Source: an uncultured Clostridia bacterium
GTDB lineage: Bacteria > Bacillota > Clostridia > Oscillospirales > Acutalibacteraceae
DNA: 33,045 nucleotides
Direction of reading: 5' to 3'
Assembly (NCBI GenBank): GCA_947632335.1
Contig: CANROX010000019.1
Coordinates: 1 to 33,045 of the forward strand
In this document: piece by piece, positions 8,392 through 16,038 of the stretch
How the letters are laid out: each line of letters begins with the position of its first letter
How positions within the stretch are numbered: the stretch's first letter is position 1
Position numbers and translations under genes: made by a program
Notes under the pieces: generated by a model
Told to the model about the DNA's origin: nothing
Databases searched by the model: none
Seen by the model: the letters and a program-made list of their open reading frames with translations, nothing else

Positions 8392-9123
8392 ATGTCACAA
8401 ACATCAACCTTTATAAAACTTGACAGAAATATTCTCAGGTGGGGCTGGTACACAGACCCTGTTACAAAAAGCCTTTTTATTCACCTTATTCTAAAGGCAA
8501 ATTTTGAAGATAGAATGTGGCTCAATAAAAAAATAGAAAGGGGCCAGCTGGTTACAAGCAGAAAAATTCTTGCCTCTGAACTGGGACTTACCGAAAGCAA
8601 AGTACGAACAGCTCTTGAACATCTGAAATCCACCGGGGAAATTTCAGTTAAAACCCAATCAAAATATTCCATTATCACTATAAATAACTACAGCAAGTTT
8701 CAAGGCAAAAGGGAAAATAATCGCCGGCAGAAAAACAATTCCCTATGTAGTGATAATCACAAAAAAGAGGAGCAATTCGCCGGCAAATCGCCAACAAATC
8801 GCCAACAAATCGCCACAACTAAAGAATATAAGAATAATAAGAATGTTAAGAAGAGAAGATACAAAAAAACCTTTTCTCCCTCTCCCCCTGAAAAGACCGA
8901 AGTAATTAATTTTTGCAGGGAAAAGAATTTTTCCTTTGACTGGGAAAAATTCTATTATCACTACTGCTGCGTAGGCTGGACAGTGTCAGGCGCCCCCGTA
9001 ACAGACTGGAAAGCCCTTGCCTATAAGTGGCAGGCCACCGAGAGAAAAGGTGAAACAAATGGCGAAAAAGAGGAAACCTCCTACGACATTGAAACACTGG
9101 AGAAATTCTCCCTCTTTGACTAA
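8392..9123 (+). CDS. Phage-type replication protein (winged helix, DnaD/replisome-organizer-like)
   Basis: A 243-residue protein built like phage and conjugative-element replication initiators or replisome organizers. Residues about 8-105 hold a winged-helix domain of the form F.KLDR.ILRWGWYTD...LF.HL..KANF, then GQLVTSRKILASELGLTES and a T-I-NNYSKFQ end. Residues about 106-165 are a charged, Lys/Asn-rich linker. Residues about 170-215 carry the C-terminal FYYHYCCVGWT...TDWKALAYKWQ module seen in phage DNA replication proteins that recruit helicase or its loader. It has an AAAGGAGAA ribosome binding site. No other phage gene is next to it, so it is an orphan, either a prophage remnant or a domesticated gene. 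Confidence 0.78.
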   Translation: MSQTSTFIKLDRNILRWGWYTDPVTKSLFIHLILKANFEDRMWLNKKIERGQLVTSRKILASELGLTESKVRTALEHLKSTGEISVKTQSKYSIITINNYSKFQGKRENNRRQKNNSLCSDNHKKEEQFAGKSPTNRQQIATTKEYKNNKNVKKRRYKKTFSPSPPEKTEVINFCREKNFSFDWEKFYYHYCCVGWTVSGAPVTDWKALAYKWQATERKGETNGEKEETSYDIETLEKFSLFD

Positions 9124-9130
9124 AAAATAA

Positions 9131-9152
9131 CCCCTGCTCTTTTGAGCAGGGG
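9131..9152. terminator. Terminator shared by the replication-protein gene and the Cys-rich peptide gene
   Basis: A perfect 9-bp stem CCCCTGCTC/GAGCAGGGG with a TTTT loop. The T run is on the minus strand (TTATTTTTT), so termination is strongest for the minus-strand peptide gene. Plus-strand transcripts meet the same hairpin with only TCTTG after it. Confidence 0.8.
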
Positions 9153-9166
9153 TCTTGTCGCCGCAA

Positions 9167-9301
9167 TTAGCAGCCGCAGCCGTTGCCACAGCCACAGTCA
9201 TTAGCTGTATTAAATCCGTTATTGCCATTACAACTGCAAAGAATGATGATTATAATAAGAATAATCCAGCAGCAGTTTCCGTTTCCACAACCGTTAAACA
9301 T
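9167..9301 (-). CDS. 44-residue Cys/Gly/Asn-rich membrane microprotein
   Basis: A 44-codon gene with an ideal AAAGGAGG ribosome binding site 8 bases before the ATG and a terminator just after the stop. The peptide has a short GCGNGNCCW head, one hydrophobic helix made almost wholly of Ile and Leu (residues 12-21), then CSC and a tail ending in CGCGNGCGC. It contains nine cysteines. The layout recalls small Gly/Cys-rich, YjcZ-like spore or membrane peptides of Firmicutes, but I cannot assign a family. The clustered cysteines suggest metal binding, disulfide linkage or lipid modification. The ribosome binding site and terminator together make it very likely real. Confidence 0.75.
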   Translation of the reverse strand: MFNGCGNGNCCWIILIIIIILCSCNGNNGFNTANDCGCGNGCGC

Positions 9302-9394
9302 ATCGTTTTCCTCCTTTCCGTTTACAATACATAGTATTAACGGGGAGAAAAATTGTGTTTACTTTTCTTAAATTTTATGCCTGAGAAAAATGTT

Positions 9395-9622
9395 TCAGAC
9401 CTGTCTGCCCTTGTTTTTTGAAATTTTGTTGTGGTTTATTATCCTCTTTAAATTAACAATATTTGCAGTCAGCACAGCCAGCATAATCAGCATAAGAAGT
9501 ATGGGCATAAGAATTATGCTAAGTCCCTTTAACACGCAAAAGAAAATCTCCACAATGGAAATTATAAGGGCAATTGAGGACAGTATAACCCCCATAATAG
9601 AAATACCTTTGTTCTTTCCCAC
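9395..9622 (-). CDS. Small two-helix membrane protein, function unknown
   Basis: A 75-residue protein with two hydrophobic segments (about residues 8-30 and 33-56) and a basic tail rich in Lys and Asn. It starts with GTG at 9622, preceded by GGGAGG 7 bases upstream, and has a good promoter at 9654-9682. The arrangement resembles DUF4190-type small membrane proteins of Firmicutes, but the match is only by general pattern. No partner gene is adjacent on the same strand. Confidence 0.7.
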   Translation of the reverse strand: MGKNKGISIMGVILSSIALIISIVEIFFCVLKGLSIILMPILLMLIMLAVLTANIVNLKRIINHNKISKNKGRQV

Positions 9623-9653
9623 TTTTCTGCCTCCCTTTAAAAGCTATAGTAAA

Positions 9654-9682
9654 ATTGTAACACATTTGTTACCCTTATGCAA
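9654..9682 (-). promoter_or_regulatory. Promoter of the small membrane protein gene
   Basis: On the minus strand TTGCAT (9677-9682), a 17-base spacer and TACAAT (9654-9659), 32 bases before the GTG start. The spacer contains a short inverted repeat, GTAAC/GTTAC (9657-9672 region), which might be an operator. Confidence 0.6.
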
Positions 9683-9704
9683 TAGAAAATATCCTCCAAA
9701 AAAA

Positions 9705-9732
9705 GGAGCCTTCACCCTTTGGCAAAGGCTCC
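9705..9732 (-). terminator. Terminator of the lysozyme gene
   Basis: An 8-bp stem GGAGCCTT/AAGGCTCC (9705-9712 with 9725-9732), followed on the minus strand by TTTTTTT. An outer 7-bp pairing, CCTCCAA (9693-9699) with TTGGAGG (9737-9743), can extend it. Confidence 0.8.
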
Positions 9733-9750
9733 GTTGTTGGAGGCATAATA

Positions 9751-9885
9751 ATGGTAATTGTGATGGTCTATATTCTTTTCCTATTTCTTTCCTTTAAACT
9801 TCAGGATTTAATGATATTGAGAGGTTTTACCCTCTGCTATATACTATTCAGCCTTTCACAAATTGCCACTAAGCATTTATGGTAA
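9751..9885 (+). CDS. Possible 44-residue hydrophobic peptide (micro-ORF)
   Basis: ATG at 9751 is preceded by TTGGAGG at 7-base spacing and opens a 44-codon frame. The product has a strongly hydrophobic N-terminal half (about residues 1-16) and a second hydrophobic patch near 27-36. It overlaps the 3' end of the opposing lysozyme gene by 17 bases. Its ribosome binding site can pair with 9693-9699 in the outer part of the hairpin at 9705-9732, which would hide it in the transcript. I find no clear plus-strand promoter. It may be a toxin-like or regulatory peptide, or chance. Confidence 0.3.
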   Translation: MVIVMVYILFLFLSFKLQDLMILRGFTLCYILFSLSQIATKHLW

Positions 9886-11245
9886 CTCTGCAAACCTCTG
9901 TTCTGTTTGAGCCGTCCTTAGAGGTTGCACATATGTAGCATACTCCCTTGCCCACTGTAGTGAGAACACCCTTGCTGTTTACCTTTGCAACCTTTTTGTT
10001 GGTAGAAATCCATGTAAGACTTTTTACACTGGCTGACTTTGGAGAATAGGTGGCAGAGAGGGAATATTTCTTATTCTTTTTATTGAAACGCAGAGAGCCT
10101 TTGTTAAGGCGGAAACTGTTCATTCTCCTCCTTACTTCAAGTACGCAGACCGCACTCTTTTTACTTCCGTCACGGGCAGTCGCCTTAATGTTGCAGGTAC
10201 CTACCTTTTTGGCACGAATTTTTCCCTTGGAGTCAACCGTGGCAATAGAGGTGTTGCTGGAACTCCATTTTACACCCTTTTTCGAAGACCTGTTGTAAAC
10301 CGTGGCTTTAAGAGTGCCTGTTCCACAGCTGTCGGTTCTGTAGATTACAGCCTTTTGCTTATTCATTACCACAGAAGTAACACTTGCCCTGTAGGAGGCT
10401 GTTCTTACGGAGCTGTACCAAAAATTAAGGTCTGTACTTCCGCTGATACCGCTGACCTTACCGTCGCTGCAGCACTGCCACATTGTGTAGGGCTCGTCGT
10501 ATTCACACTCACAGTTGTACTGGGCAATCCACTTGTACCAGCTTGTGTTGTCAAACACAGAGCTTGTGAGATATTTGTTCCACCAGTAGAGGTTGGCGTA
10601 AATACCTACCTGATAGCCGTTCTTTGTAATCTCATCGCAAAAAGTCTTTGCAATAGTACCTAACTTTGAGGCGCCCAAACTTGTCTGACAGTTGTCCTCA
10701 AGGTCAAAGTAAACAGGAAAACTAAGGTTGTACCCCTTAATAAGCCTTAGCGTGTGCTTTGCCTCGGAAAGAGCCATTGATTTTGTTGTTGCATAGGAAT
10801 ATATGTAAACGCCAAAGGGTATTTTGTTTTCGATACAACCCTTAACATTGTTTTTAAACTGTGTATCGTCCTGACTTGTAGAGTTGTTGCCATATCCCAC
10901 TCTGATAATGGCATAGTCAACATCGGTTTCAGCAACCTTGGCCCAGTTAATTTTACCGTTCCACTGGCTGACATCAACACCCTTCATATTGGCGCCCTCA
11001 ATAATTTCTCCCTTACTGTTTAAAAAGCCATCCTCTGTTTCTTTCCATGCAGAGGAATTTGCACCCGCCGAGAAAAAGTTTCCGCTCTGAGCATTGTTAG
11101 GAACGCCGTTTGTGTACCTCCAGCTGTTAAGAGGTGCGTCAGAAGTAAGTTTTTCACCCTTATCTCCAAGAACCGCCGCCCTTACGGATAAAACCGATAC
11201 TGTAAGTATAACTATTGCTATGAATACAGAAATCACTTTTTTCAT
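9869..11245 (-). CDS. Secreted GH25 lysozyme with two bacterial Ig-like (Big_2) domains
   Basis: A 458-residue secreted peptidoglycan hydrolase that cleaves the MurNAc-GlcNAc bond. Residues 1-23 form a signal peptide. The GH25 domain spans about 87-300, with GVDVSQWNG (89-97, Asp91) and YFDLED (179-184, with the Asp181/Glu183 pair). Two Big_2-like domains (about 305-375 and 380-457) show the usual KKGVKWSSSNTSIATVDSKG and W.STNKKVAKVNSKG patterns and probably bind the wall. The start at 11245 has AAAGGAGT in front; an in-frame ATG at 11296 would add 17 residues before the signal peptide and has no ribosome binding site. It is transcribed alone and ends at 9705-9732. Roles in wall turnover or competition are both possible. 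Confidence 0.93.
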   Translation of the reverse strand: MKKVISVFIAIVILTVSVLSVRAAVLGDKGEKLTSDAPLNSWRYTNGVPNNAQSGNFFSAGANSSAWKETEDGFLNSKGEIIEGANMKGVDVSQWNGKINWAKVAETDVDYAIIRVGYGNNSTSQDDTQFKNNVKGCIENKIPFGVYIYSYATTKSMALSEAKHTLRLIKGYNLSFPVYFDLEDNCQTSLGASKLGTIAKTFCDEITKNGYQVGIYANLYWWNKYLTSSVFDNTSWYKWIAQYNCECEYDEPYTMWQCCSDGKVSGISGSTDLNFWYSSVRTASYRASVTSVVMNKQKAVIYRTDSCGTGTLKATVYNRSSKKGVKWSSSNTSIATVDSKGKIRAKKVGTCNIKATARDGSKKSAVCVLEVRRRMNSFRLNKGSLRFNKKNKKYSLSATYSPKSASVKSLTWISTNKKVAKVNSKGVLTTVGKGVCYICATSKDGSNRTEVCRVTINA

Positions 11246-11267
11246 ATGAAACCACTCCTTTAAACAG

Positions 11268-11273
11268 ATTATA
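11268..11273 (-). promoter_or_regulatory. Likely -10 element of the lysozyme gene
   Basis: A consensus TATAAT on the minus strand, 22 bases before the lysozyme ATG. The matching -35 region is weak, so activation by a regulator or an alternative sigma factor is possible. The 5' untranslated leader would be very short. Confidence 0.5.
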
Positions 11274-11331
11274 TCACAAGTTTGAAACTTTTTCATTACA
11301 TTTCTGTAAATTATACTGTTTTTTTTTGATG

Positions 11332-11442
11332 AAAAAAAGATGGAAATAGACCTCCCACCATGTGGGAGGTCTACCCAGAAAAAAGAACATTATGAAATAT
11401 AACAAAACAATACAACGACTGGAGAATATCTCTCTTAACTGT
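11332..11442 (-). ncRNA. Candidate small RNA of about 110 nt
   Basis: A promoter at 11449-11477 should start a transcript near 11442. It runs without a useful reading frame to a very strong hairpin (11347-11373) and a T-rich tail reaching 11332. The body contains a short GAGA...TCTC hairpin and long U-rich single-stranded stretches. It is separated from rplQ by that gene's own terminator and from the lysozyme gene by the lysozyme promoter. I do not recognise a known family such as 6S, SRP or tmRNA. Expression is unproven. Confidence 0.45.
11347..11373 (-). terminator. Strong terminator hairpin of the candidate small RNA
   Basis: A perfect 12-bp stem (11347-11358 with 11362-11373) with a 3-base loop, followed on the minus strand by TTTCCATCTTTTTTT. 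The plus strand has no T run, so it works in the minus direction. Confidence 0.75.
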
Positions 11443-11761
11443 GTCTATATCTTATCATATTTTTGCATAAATTTCAAGCGAGAAAAGCCTGTTATTTGTT
11501 GATTTATACAACATTTTCACAATTTGTAAATACTCACTTAACAATTTGTTCATAATTGTTGAGATTGCACAAAAGGTTTTTTGGTTTTCTACTAATAATT
11601 TTCGTAAAATTTTGTCACTTTTCACAAAGCCCCCGTCAAATTGACCAACAGCATTTTAAGGAATAAAAATGACACCTGCTAAAAACCTACAGTTGTTAAT
11701 ATAACACACCACAAAATTGTGAAAAAACATTGTTTGTTAATAAAATTCTGAAAGCAAAAAA
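11374..11761. other. AT-rich gap between rplQ terminator and small-RNA terminator
   Basis: No gene is visible here. The gap holds the small-RNA promoter and most of its body, three copies of TTTTCACAA (11514-11522 and 11619-11627 on plus, 11717-11725 on minus), and an inverted repeat AACAATT/AATTGTT near 11540-11562. The repeated 9-mer may be a binding site for a regulator. Nothing indicates a replication origin beyond AT richness. Confidence 0.4.
11449..11477 (-). promoter_or_regulatory. Promoter of the candidate small RNA
   Basis: TTGAAA (11472-11477), a 17-base spacer and TAAGAT (11449-11454) on the minus strand. Confidence 0.6.
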
Positions 11762-11782
11762 GGCCCGCCGAAAAGGCGGACC
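11762..11782 (-). terminator. Terminator of the ribosomal protein superoperon
   Basis: An 8-bp GC-rich stem with one G-U pair (11762-11769 with 11775-11782), a 5-base loop and TTTTTTG after it on the minus strand, 13 bases past the rplQ stop. Confidence 0.9.
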
Positions 11783-11795
11783 CATTCACTATAAA

Positions 11796-12137
11796 TTATA
11801 AAAGCTCAATAATAGCCATTTCAGCAGCGTCCCCACGGCGTGGACCGATTTTAGTAATTCTTGTATAACCGCCGTTCCTGTCTGCATACTTAGGTGCAAT
11901 CTCTGTAAAGAGCTTATGTGTAACAGATTCCTTAGTAACAAAACCCATTACCATTCTCTTGTTGTGGAGATTATCCTCCTTAGCAACTGTTATCATCTTT
12001 TCTGCCATAGATGAAACATCCTTTGCACGAGCAAGTGTTGTTTCAATCTTGCCGTTTTCAAAAAGGTAAGTTACCATAGCTCTGAGCATAGCCATTCTGC
12101 TGTCTGTAGCTCTGCCTAACTTTCTTGTTCTCGGCAT
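11796..12137 (-). CDS. rplQ: 50S ribosomal protein L17
   Basis: A 113-residue L17, which binds 23S rRNA on the solvent side of the large subunit near the tunnel exit. The N-terminal [21 protein letters not shown] block and the closing [22 protein letters not shown] block are the family signature, and the length is typical of the short Gram-positive form. It is the last gene of the superoperon, 48 bases after rpoA. Confidence 0.97.
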   Translation of the reverse strand: MPRTRKLGRATDSRMAMLRAMVTYLFENGKIETTLARAKDVSSMAEKMITVAKEDNLHNKRMVMGFVTKESVTHKLFTEIAPKYADRNGGYTRITKIGPRRGDAAEMAIIELL

Positions 12138-12185
12138 TTTATGTCACTCCTTTACCCTAATATATTGGAATTTAAGTGTAATTAA

Positions 12186-13139
12186 TTATTCGTCTTCGCT
12201 TCTCAGGCTAAGACCTAAGCTGTTGAGTTTCTGTATAACCTCGTCAAGTGACTTACGACCAAGGTTACGCACCTTCATCATTTCTTCTTCAGTCTTATTG
12301 ATTAAGTCATCAACAGTGTTGATACCTGCACGCTTCAGGCAGTTAAATGAGCGAACGGAAAGGTCAAGCTCTTCAATAGTCATTTCCAGCACCTTTTCCT
12401 TGCCCTGCTCGTCTTTTTCCACCATAATCTCTGTAGTTGAGCCCTTGTCGGAAAGGTCAACAAAAAGATTAAGATGCTCAGTAAGCACCTTTGCGGCAAG
12501 AGAAACCGCCTCCTGTGCATTGATTACACCGTTAGTCCAAACATCAAGAGTCAGCTTATCAAAGTCTGTAATCTGACCTACACGGGTGTTGTCAACAGTG
12601 TAATTTACCTTTAATACAGGCGTATAAATGGAATCAATGGGAAGTACACCGATAATGTTACTTCCGGAGAGCAGTTTGTTTCTCTCCCCCGGAATATAGC
12701 CTCTGCCCTTATCGAGTGTAATTTCCATATTTAATACAGCGCCCTCACCCAGAGTTGCAATATGCAGTTCCGGAGTAAGAATTTCAACATCAGCGTCTGC
12801 CTTGATTGCGTCCGCCTTAACTTCGCAGGGACCCACTGCTGAAATTTCAACAGTCTTTGGTCCGTTGTCGTTCAGCTTGCACACAAGGCTCTTCATATTA
12901 AGAACAATCTCTGTAACGTCCTCTTTTACCCCGGGAATTGTAGAAAATTCGTGTAGCACGCCGTCAATCTTAATAGATGTAACAGCAACGCCCTCAAGGG
13001 AAGAAAGAAGAACTCGTCTTAAACTGTTACCTAAAGTATTGCCAAAACCTCTTTCCAAAGGTTCAACAACAAATCTGCCGAATTTGCCGTCTGAAGATAA
13101 TTCTTCAACTTCTATTCTTGGCTTTTCAATTTCAATCAT
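12186..13139 (-). CDS. rpoA: RNA polymerase alpha subunit
   Basis: A 317-residue alpha subunit. Residues about 1-230 are the dimerising N-terminal domain ([20 protein letters not shown] motif) that assembles beta and beta'. A short Glu/Lys linker leads to the C-terminal domain (about 245-310, with [14 protein letters not shown]...LGRKSL), which contacts UP elements and activators. The start at 13139 follows AGGAGG by 8 bases; a GTG/ATG-like extension upstream adds nine residues not found in the family and was rejected. It lies between rpsD and rplQ, the usual alpha-operon order. Confidence 0.97.
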   Translation of the reverse strand: MIEIEKPRIEVEELSSDGKFGRFVVEPLERGFGNTLGNSLRRVLLSSLEGVAVTSIKIDGVLHEFSTIPGVKEDVTEIVLNMKSLVCKLNDNGPKTVEISAVGPCEVKADAIKADADVEILTPELHIATLGEGAVLNMEITLDKGRGYIPGERNKLLSGSNIIGVLPIDSIYTPVLKVNYTVDNTRVGQITDFDKLTLDVWTNGVINAQEAVSLAAKVLTEHLNLFVDLSDKGSTTEIMVEKDEQGKEKVLEMTIEELDLSVRSFNCLKRAGINTVDDLINKTEEEMMKVRNLGRKSLDEVIQKLNSLGLSLRSEDE

Positions 13140-13207
13140 GAAATAACCTCCTAAACAATACTGCACAAATCCTTGTGCCTGTTTGAAATAACCTACGCTT
13201 GTGTGGA

Positions 13208-13810
13208 TTACTTGGAGTACAATTCGACGATGAGATGTTCTTCTACCTGGAAGTCAATATCCTCTCTTTCAGGCATTGCGATAACCTTACCGCCAAGTAA
13301 GTCAGCGTCCTTTTCCAACCACTTAGGAGCAACTGCTGACTTTGTTTCGCCATCTGCAATTTCCTTAAATCTAGTCTTAGAACGGGAGGCGTCCTTAACC
13401 TTAATAACATCCCCCGGCTTTGTTAAATATGAGGGAATGTTCACCTTCTGTCCGTTTACAGTAAAGTGAGCATGGTTTACCATCTGTCTTGCTTCTCTTC
13501 TGGAAGATGCAAGGCCAAGTCTGAAAACAACATTGTCAAGTCTTCTCTCGATTGTTGTAAGGAGAACCGTACCTGTTTTGCCTTCCTTTTTAGCAGCCAT
13601 ATCGTAGTAACGACGGAACTGCTTTTCCATAATGCCATAGATAAATTTTACTTTCTGCTTTTCGTTAAGCTGCAGGCAATATTCACTTTTCTTTCTTCTC
13701 ATATTGCCGCCGGCGTTTCTGTTAGTGGTCTTTTTGTTATAACCCATAACAGAGGGTTCAATACCCAGCTTTTTACACCTCTTAGCGATTGGCTGCATAT
13801 TCTTTGCCAT
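13208..13810 (-). CDS. rpsD: 30S ribosomal protein S4 (zinc-free form)
   Basis: A 200-residue S4, a primary 16S rRNA binder that nucleates the 5' domain. The S4 RNA-binding module ([25 protein letters not shown]) sits at about residues 89-113. The N terminus lacks the four-Cys zinc knuckle of C+ S4 and has only one Cys, so this is the C- form. It is within the alpha operon with an AAGGAGG ribosome binding site. S4 often represses its own mRNA in other bacteria; I see no proof of that here. Confidence 0.96.
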   Translation of the reverse strand: MAKNMQPIAKRCKKLGIEPSVMGYNKKTTNRNAGGNMRRKKSEYCLQLNEKQKVKFIYGIMEKQFRRYYDMAAKKEGKTGTVLLTTIERRLDNVVFRLGLASSRREARQMVNHAHFTVNGQKVNIPSYLTKPGDVIKVKDASRSKTRFKEIADGETKSAVAPKWLEKDADLLGGKVIAMPEREDIDFQVEEHLIVELYSK

Positions 13811-13834
13811 AACTATTCCTCCTTCTACCTGTTA

Positions 13835-14227
13835 CTATACTCGTCTTCTCTTTGGAGGACGGCATCCATTGTGTGGGATTGGAGTAACATCTTTAATCAT
13901 TGTTACCTCCAGGCCTGCTGACTGCAAAGCTCTGATTGCAGCTTCTCTGCCCTGACCGGGTCCCTTAACATAAACTTCTACGGACTTCATACCGTGTTCC
14001 ATAGCAGTCTTTGCTGCTGTTTCTGCTGCTGACTGAGCTGCAAAAGGAGTAGACTTTCTTGAACCTCTAAAGCCTAATTCACCTGCGCTTGCCCAGGATA
14101 CAGCGTTACCGTTTGTATCAGAAATTGTAACAATAGTATTGTTAAATGTTGACTGAATGTGTGCTGCGCCTTTTTCAATATTTTTTCTGTCTCTACGGCG
14201 GCGTACAGTCTTCTTTGGTGCTGCCAT
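13835..14227 (-). CDS. rpsK: 30S ribosomal protein S11
   Basis: A 130-residue S11 of the 30S platform, near the E-site mRNA path. The conserved [19 protein letters not shown] and [14 protein letters not shown] segments and the ending [12 protein letters not shown] identify it. It starts 13 bases after rpsM and is followed by rpsD. Confidence 0.97.
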   Translation of the reverse strand: MAAPKKTVRRRRDRKNIEKGAAHIQSTFNNTIVTISDTNGNAVSWASAGELGFRGSRKSTPFAAQSAAETAAKTAMEHGMKSVEVYVKGPGQGREAAIRALQSAGLEVTMIKDVTPIPHNGCRPPKRRRV

Positions 14228-14240
14228 TGCTTATTCCTCC

Positions 14241-14609
14241 TTACTTCTTCTTGTTAGCCATTGTCTTGCGGGGGCCCTTACGGGTTCTTGCATTTGTCTT
14301 AGAACGCTGACCTCTTACCGGTAGACCCTTTCTGTGACGAACGCCGCGGTAACAGCCAATTTCAATAAGTCTTTTAATGTCAAAAGCAATGTCACGGCGA
14401 AGGTCGCCTTCAACAACGCAGTTTTTATCAATATACTCTCTTAACTTTGAAACATCTTCTTCTGTTAAATCTCTAACCCTTGTGTCAGGATTAACACCTG
14501 TTGCAGCAATAATGTCTGTTGCAGTCTTTCTACCAATACCGTAGATATAAGTTAAACCGATTTCAACTCTCTTATCTCTTGGTAAGTCAACACCTGCTAT
14601 ACGAGCCAT
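14241..14609 (-). CDS. rpsM: 30S ribosomal protein S13
   Basis: A 122-residue S13 of the 30S head, which contacts P-site tRNA and bridges to L5. Its [20 protein letters not shown] start, the helix-hairpin-helix segment [12 protein letters not shown], and the basic tail (about residues 90-122, [20 protein letters not shown]) are diagnostic. The gene begins the alpha group after rpmJ. Confidence 0.97.
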   Translation of the reverse strand: MARIAGVDLPRDKRVEIGLTYIYGIGRKTATDIIAATGVNPDTRVRDLTEEDVSKLREYIDKNCVVEGDLRRDIAFDIKRLIEIGCYRGVRHRKGLPVRGQRSKTNARTRKGPRKTMANKKK

Positions 14610-14655
14610 TGTGCACCTCCATAATAATTTCTAAAATTTAGTTTATTCCGTTAAA

Positions 14656-14769
14656 TTAACCCTGACGCTGTTTATGCTTTGGGTTTTCGCAGATTACCAT
14701 AACTTTACCGTGTCTTTTGATAACCTTGCACTTGTCGCAAATTTTCTTTACTGAAGGTCTGACTTTCAT
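14656..14769 (-). CDS. rpmJ: 50S ribosomal protein L36 (zinc-binding form)
   Basis: A 37-codon gene starting [19 protein letters not shown] and ending KHKQRQG. Cys11, Cys14, Cys27 and His32 form the zinc ribbon, so this is the C+ form that would give way to a zinc-free paralogue only in species that carry one. L36 lies in 23S rRNA domain VI and helps the late maturation of the large subunit. It sits in its standard place between infA and rpsM. Confidence 0.96.
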   Translation of the reverse strand: MKVRPSVKKICDKCKVIKRHGKVMVICENPKHKQRQG

Positions 14770-14807
14770 TAAGTATCATTCCTTTCCAAAATACTCTGTA
14801 TATTAAA

Positions 14808-15026
14808 TTACTTACTTCTCCAAGTAATTCTTCCTCTTGTCAGGTCGTATGGAGACATTTCCACCGTTACCCTGTCGCCCGGCAAAATTCTGATATAGTT
14901 CATTCTCAGCTTGCCGGAAATTACAGCCAAAATAACATGGCCGTTTTGAAGTTCTACCTTAAACTGTGCGTTAGGCAGGGCCTCTTTTACTGTACCTTCT
15001 ACTTCTATAACATCTTGCTTAGACAT
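14808..15026 (-). CDS. infA: Translation initiation factor IF-1
   Basis: A 72-residue OB-fold protein that occupies the ribosomal A site during initiation and helps IF-2 and IF-3. The [20 protein letters not shown] and [20 protein letters not shown] blocks are diagnostic. Its ATG overlaps the stop of the KOW gene by one base, so the two are translationally coupled. Confidence 0.97.
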   Translation of the reverse strand: MSKQDVIEVEGTVKEALPNAQFKVELQNGHVILAVISGKLRMNYIRILPGDRVTVEMSPYDLTRGRITWRSK

Positions 15027-15259
15027 TATAATCCTCCCAAAACTCTAATGATTTTTTTAATCTCTGCATTGGTTTTATAGCTCTGTGCATTATTATTTGT
15101 ATGCTGCAAGTGGATTAACTTTTTCTTCTTAGGCTTTTCCACCTTTCTCCGTCTGCCGTCAGCTATATAGGCGTATCTGCCCTCCAGCCTGACCACAACG
15201 AATAAGCCGTCTTTATCACGGCCAGCCTTAGCCTTTACAATACTGCCCTCTTTTATCAT
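15026..15259 (-). CDS. KOW-domain RNA-binding protein
   Basis: A 77-residue basic protein with an N-terminal KOW motif ([21 protein letters not shown]) and a lysine-rich centre ([10 protein letters not shown]). Proteins like this lie between map and infA in many Clostridia and resemble L14e-type RNA binders, so a ribosome or rRNA-related role is likely but not shown. Two ATGs are adjacent (15262 and 15259). The second is better placed behind the GAGGG that overlaps the map stop. It is coupled to infA by a one-base overlap. Confidence 0.85.
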   Translation of the reverse strand: MIKEGSIVKAKAGRDKDGLFVVVRLEGRYAYIADGRRRKVEKPKKKKLIHLQHTNNNAQSYKTNAEIKKIIRVLGGL

Positions 15260-15266
15260 CATACCC

Positions 15267-16025
15267 TCACTTTATATCGGGAATGGTGAGAATTTCGGGG
15301 CCGTCTGGGGTAATAGCTACTGAATGTTCAAAATGAGCCGCAAGGCTTCCGTCTGAAGTGACAGTTGTCCACTGGTCAGACAAAACCTTTACCTTGTAAT
15401 CCCCCATATTAACCATTGGTTCTATGGCGATTGTCATACCCGGAATGAGTCTGACGCCTCTGCCGGGAGTTCCATAGTTAGGTACACTTGGTTCTTCATG
15501 TAGTTTCGCACCTACGCCGTGGCCGACAAAATCTCGTACCACCGAGTAACTGCGAGCTTCGACATACTTCTGAACAGCTGAGCCGATGTCGCCAATCCTG
15601 TTACCGGCCTTAGCCTGTTTAATACCCTGGTACAGGCTTTCCTCTGTGGCTTTTAGAAGTGCCTCTGCCTCGGGACTTACATCACCGCACTTAAATGTGT
15701 AGGCGTTGTCGCCGTGGAAACCCTCAAAAAAGGCTCCAACATCAACACTTACTATGTCGCCTTCCTTTAAAATCTGTTTCTCGCTTGGTATGCCATGGAT
15801 AACCACATTGTTTACAGAAATACAGGCACTTGCAGGGAAACCGCCGTAACCGAGAAAGGAAGGCTTAGCCCCCTCTTTCTCGATATATTTGCGGACAATA
15901 GTATCAATCTCTTTGGTTGAAACACCCACTTCAACCGCTTTTCCTGCCAATACAAGTGCATTAGCAGAAATTCTGCAAGCGTCCTTCATTTTCTGAAGTT
16001 CTCTTGAGGACTTGATTACTACCAT
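15267..16025 (-). CDS. map: Methionine aminopeptidase, type I
   Basis: A 252-residue enzyme that removes the initiator Met from nascent proteins. The two-metal site residues are visible: two Asp in VSVDVGAFFEGFHGDNAYTF, His in GHGVGAKLHEEPSVPN, and Glu in TIAIEPMVN and FEHSVAIT. It has the compact type Ia length with no zinc-finger extension. It lies 13 bases after adk, the usual Firmicutes context in the spc region. Confidence 0.97.
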   Translation of the reverse strand: MVVIKSSRELQKMKDACRISANALVLAGKAVEVGVSTKEIDTIVRKYIEKEGAKPSFLGYGGFPASACISVNNVVIHGIPSEKQILKEGDIVSVDVGAFFEGFHGDNAYTFKCGDVSPEAEALLKATEESLYQGIKQAKAGNRIGDIGSAVQKYVEARSYSVVRDFVGHGVGAKLHEEPSVPNYGTPGRGVRLIPGMTIAIEPMVNMGDYKVKVLSDQWTTVTSDGSLAAHFEHSVAITPDGPEILTIPDIK

Positions 16026-16038
16026 TTGTAACTACCTC

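Noticed and set aside
9390-9797. 135-codon plus-strand frame
   Set aside because: It lies opposite the small membrane protein gene, which has a promoter and ribosome binding site; its hydrophobic look is a mirror effect of that gene.
11347-11373. Inverted repeat as the end of an insertion sequence
   Set aside because: No transposase is present and the second arm lies 3 bases from the first, so it is a terminator hairpin.
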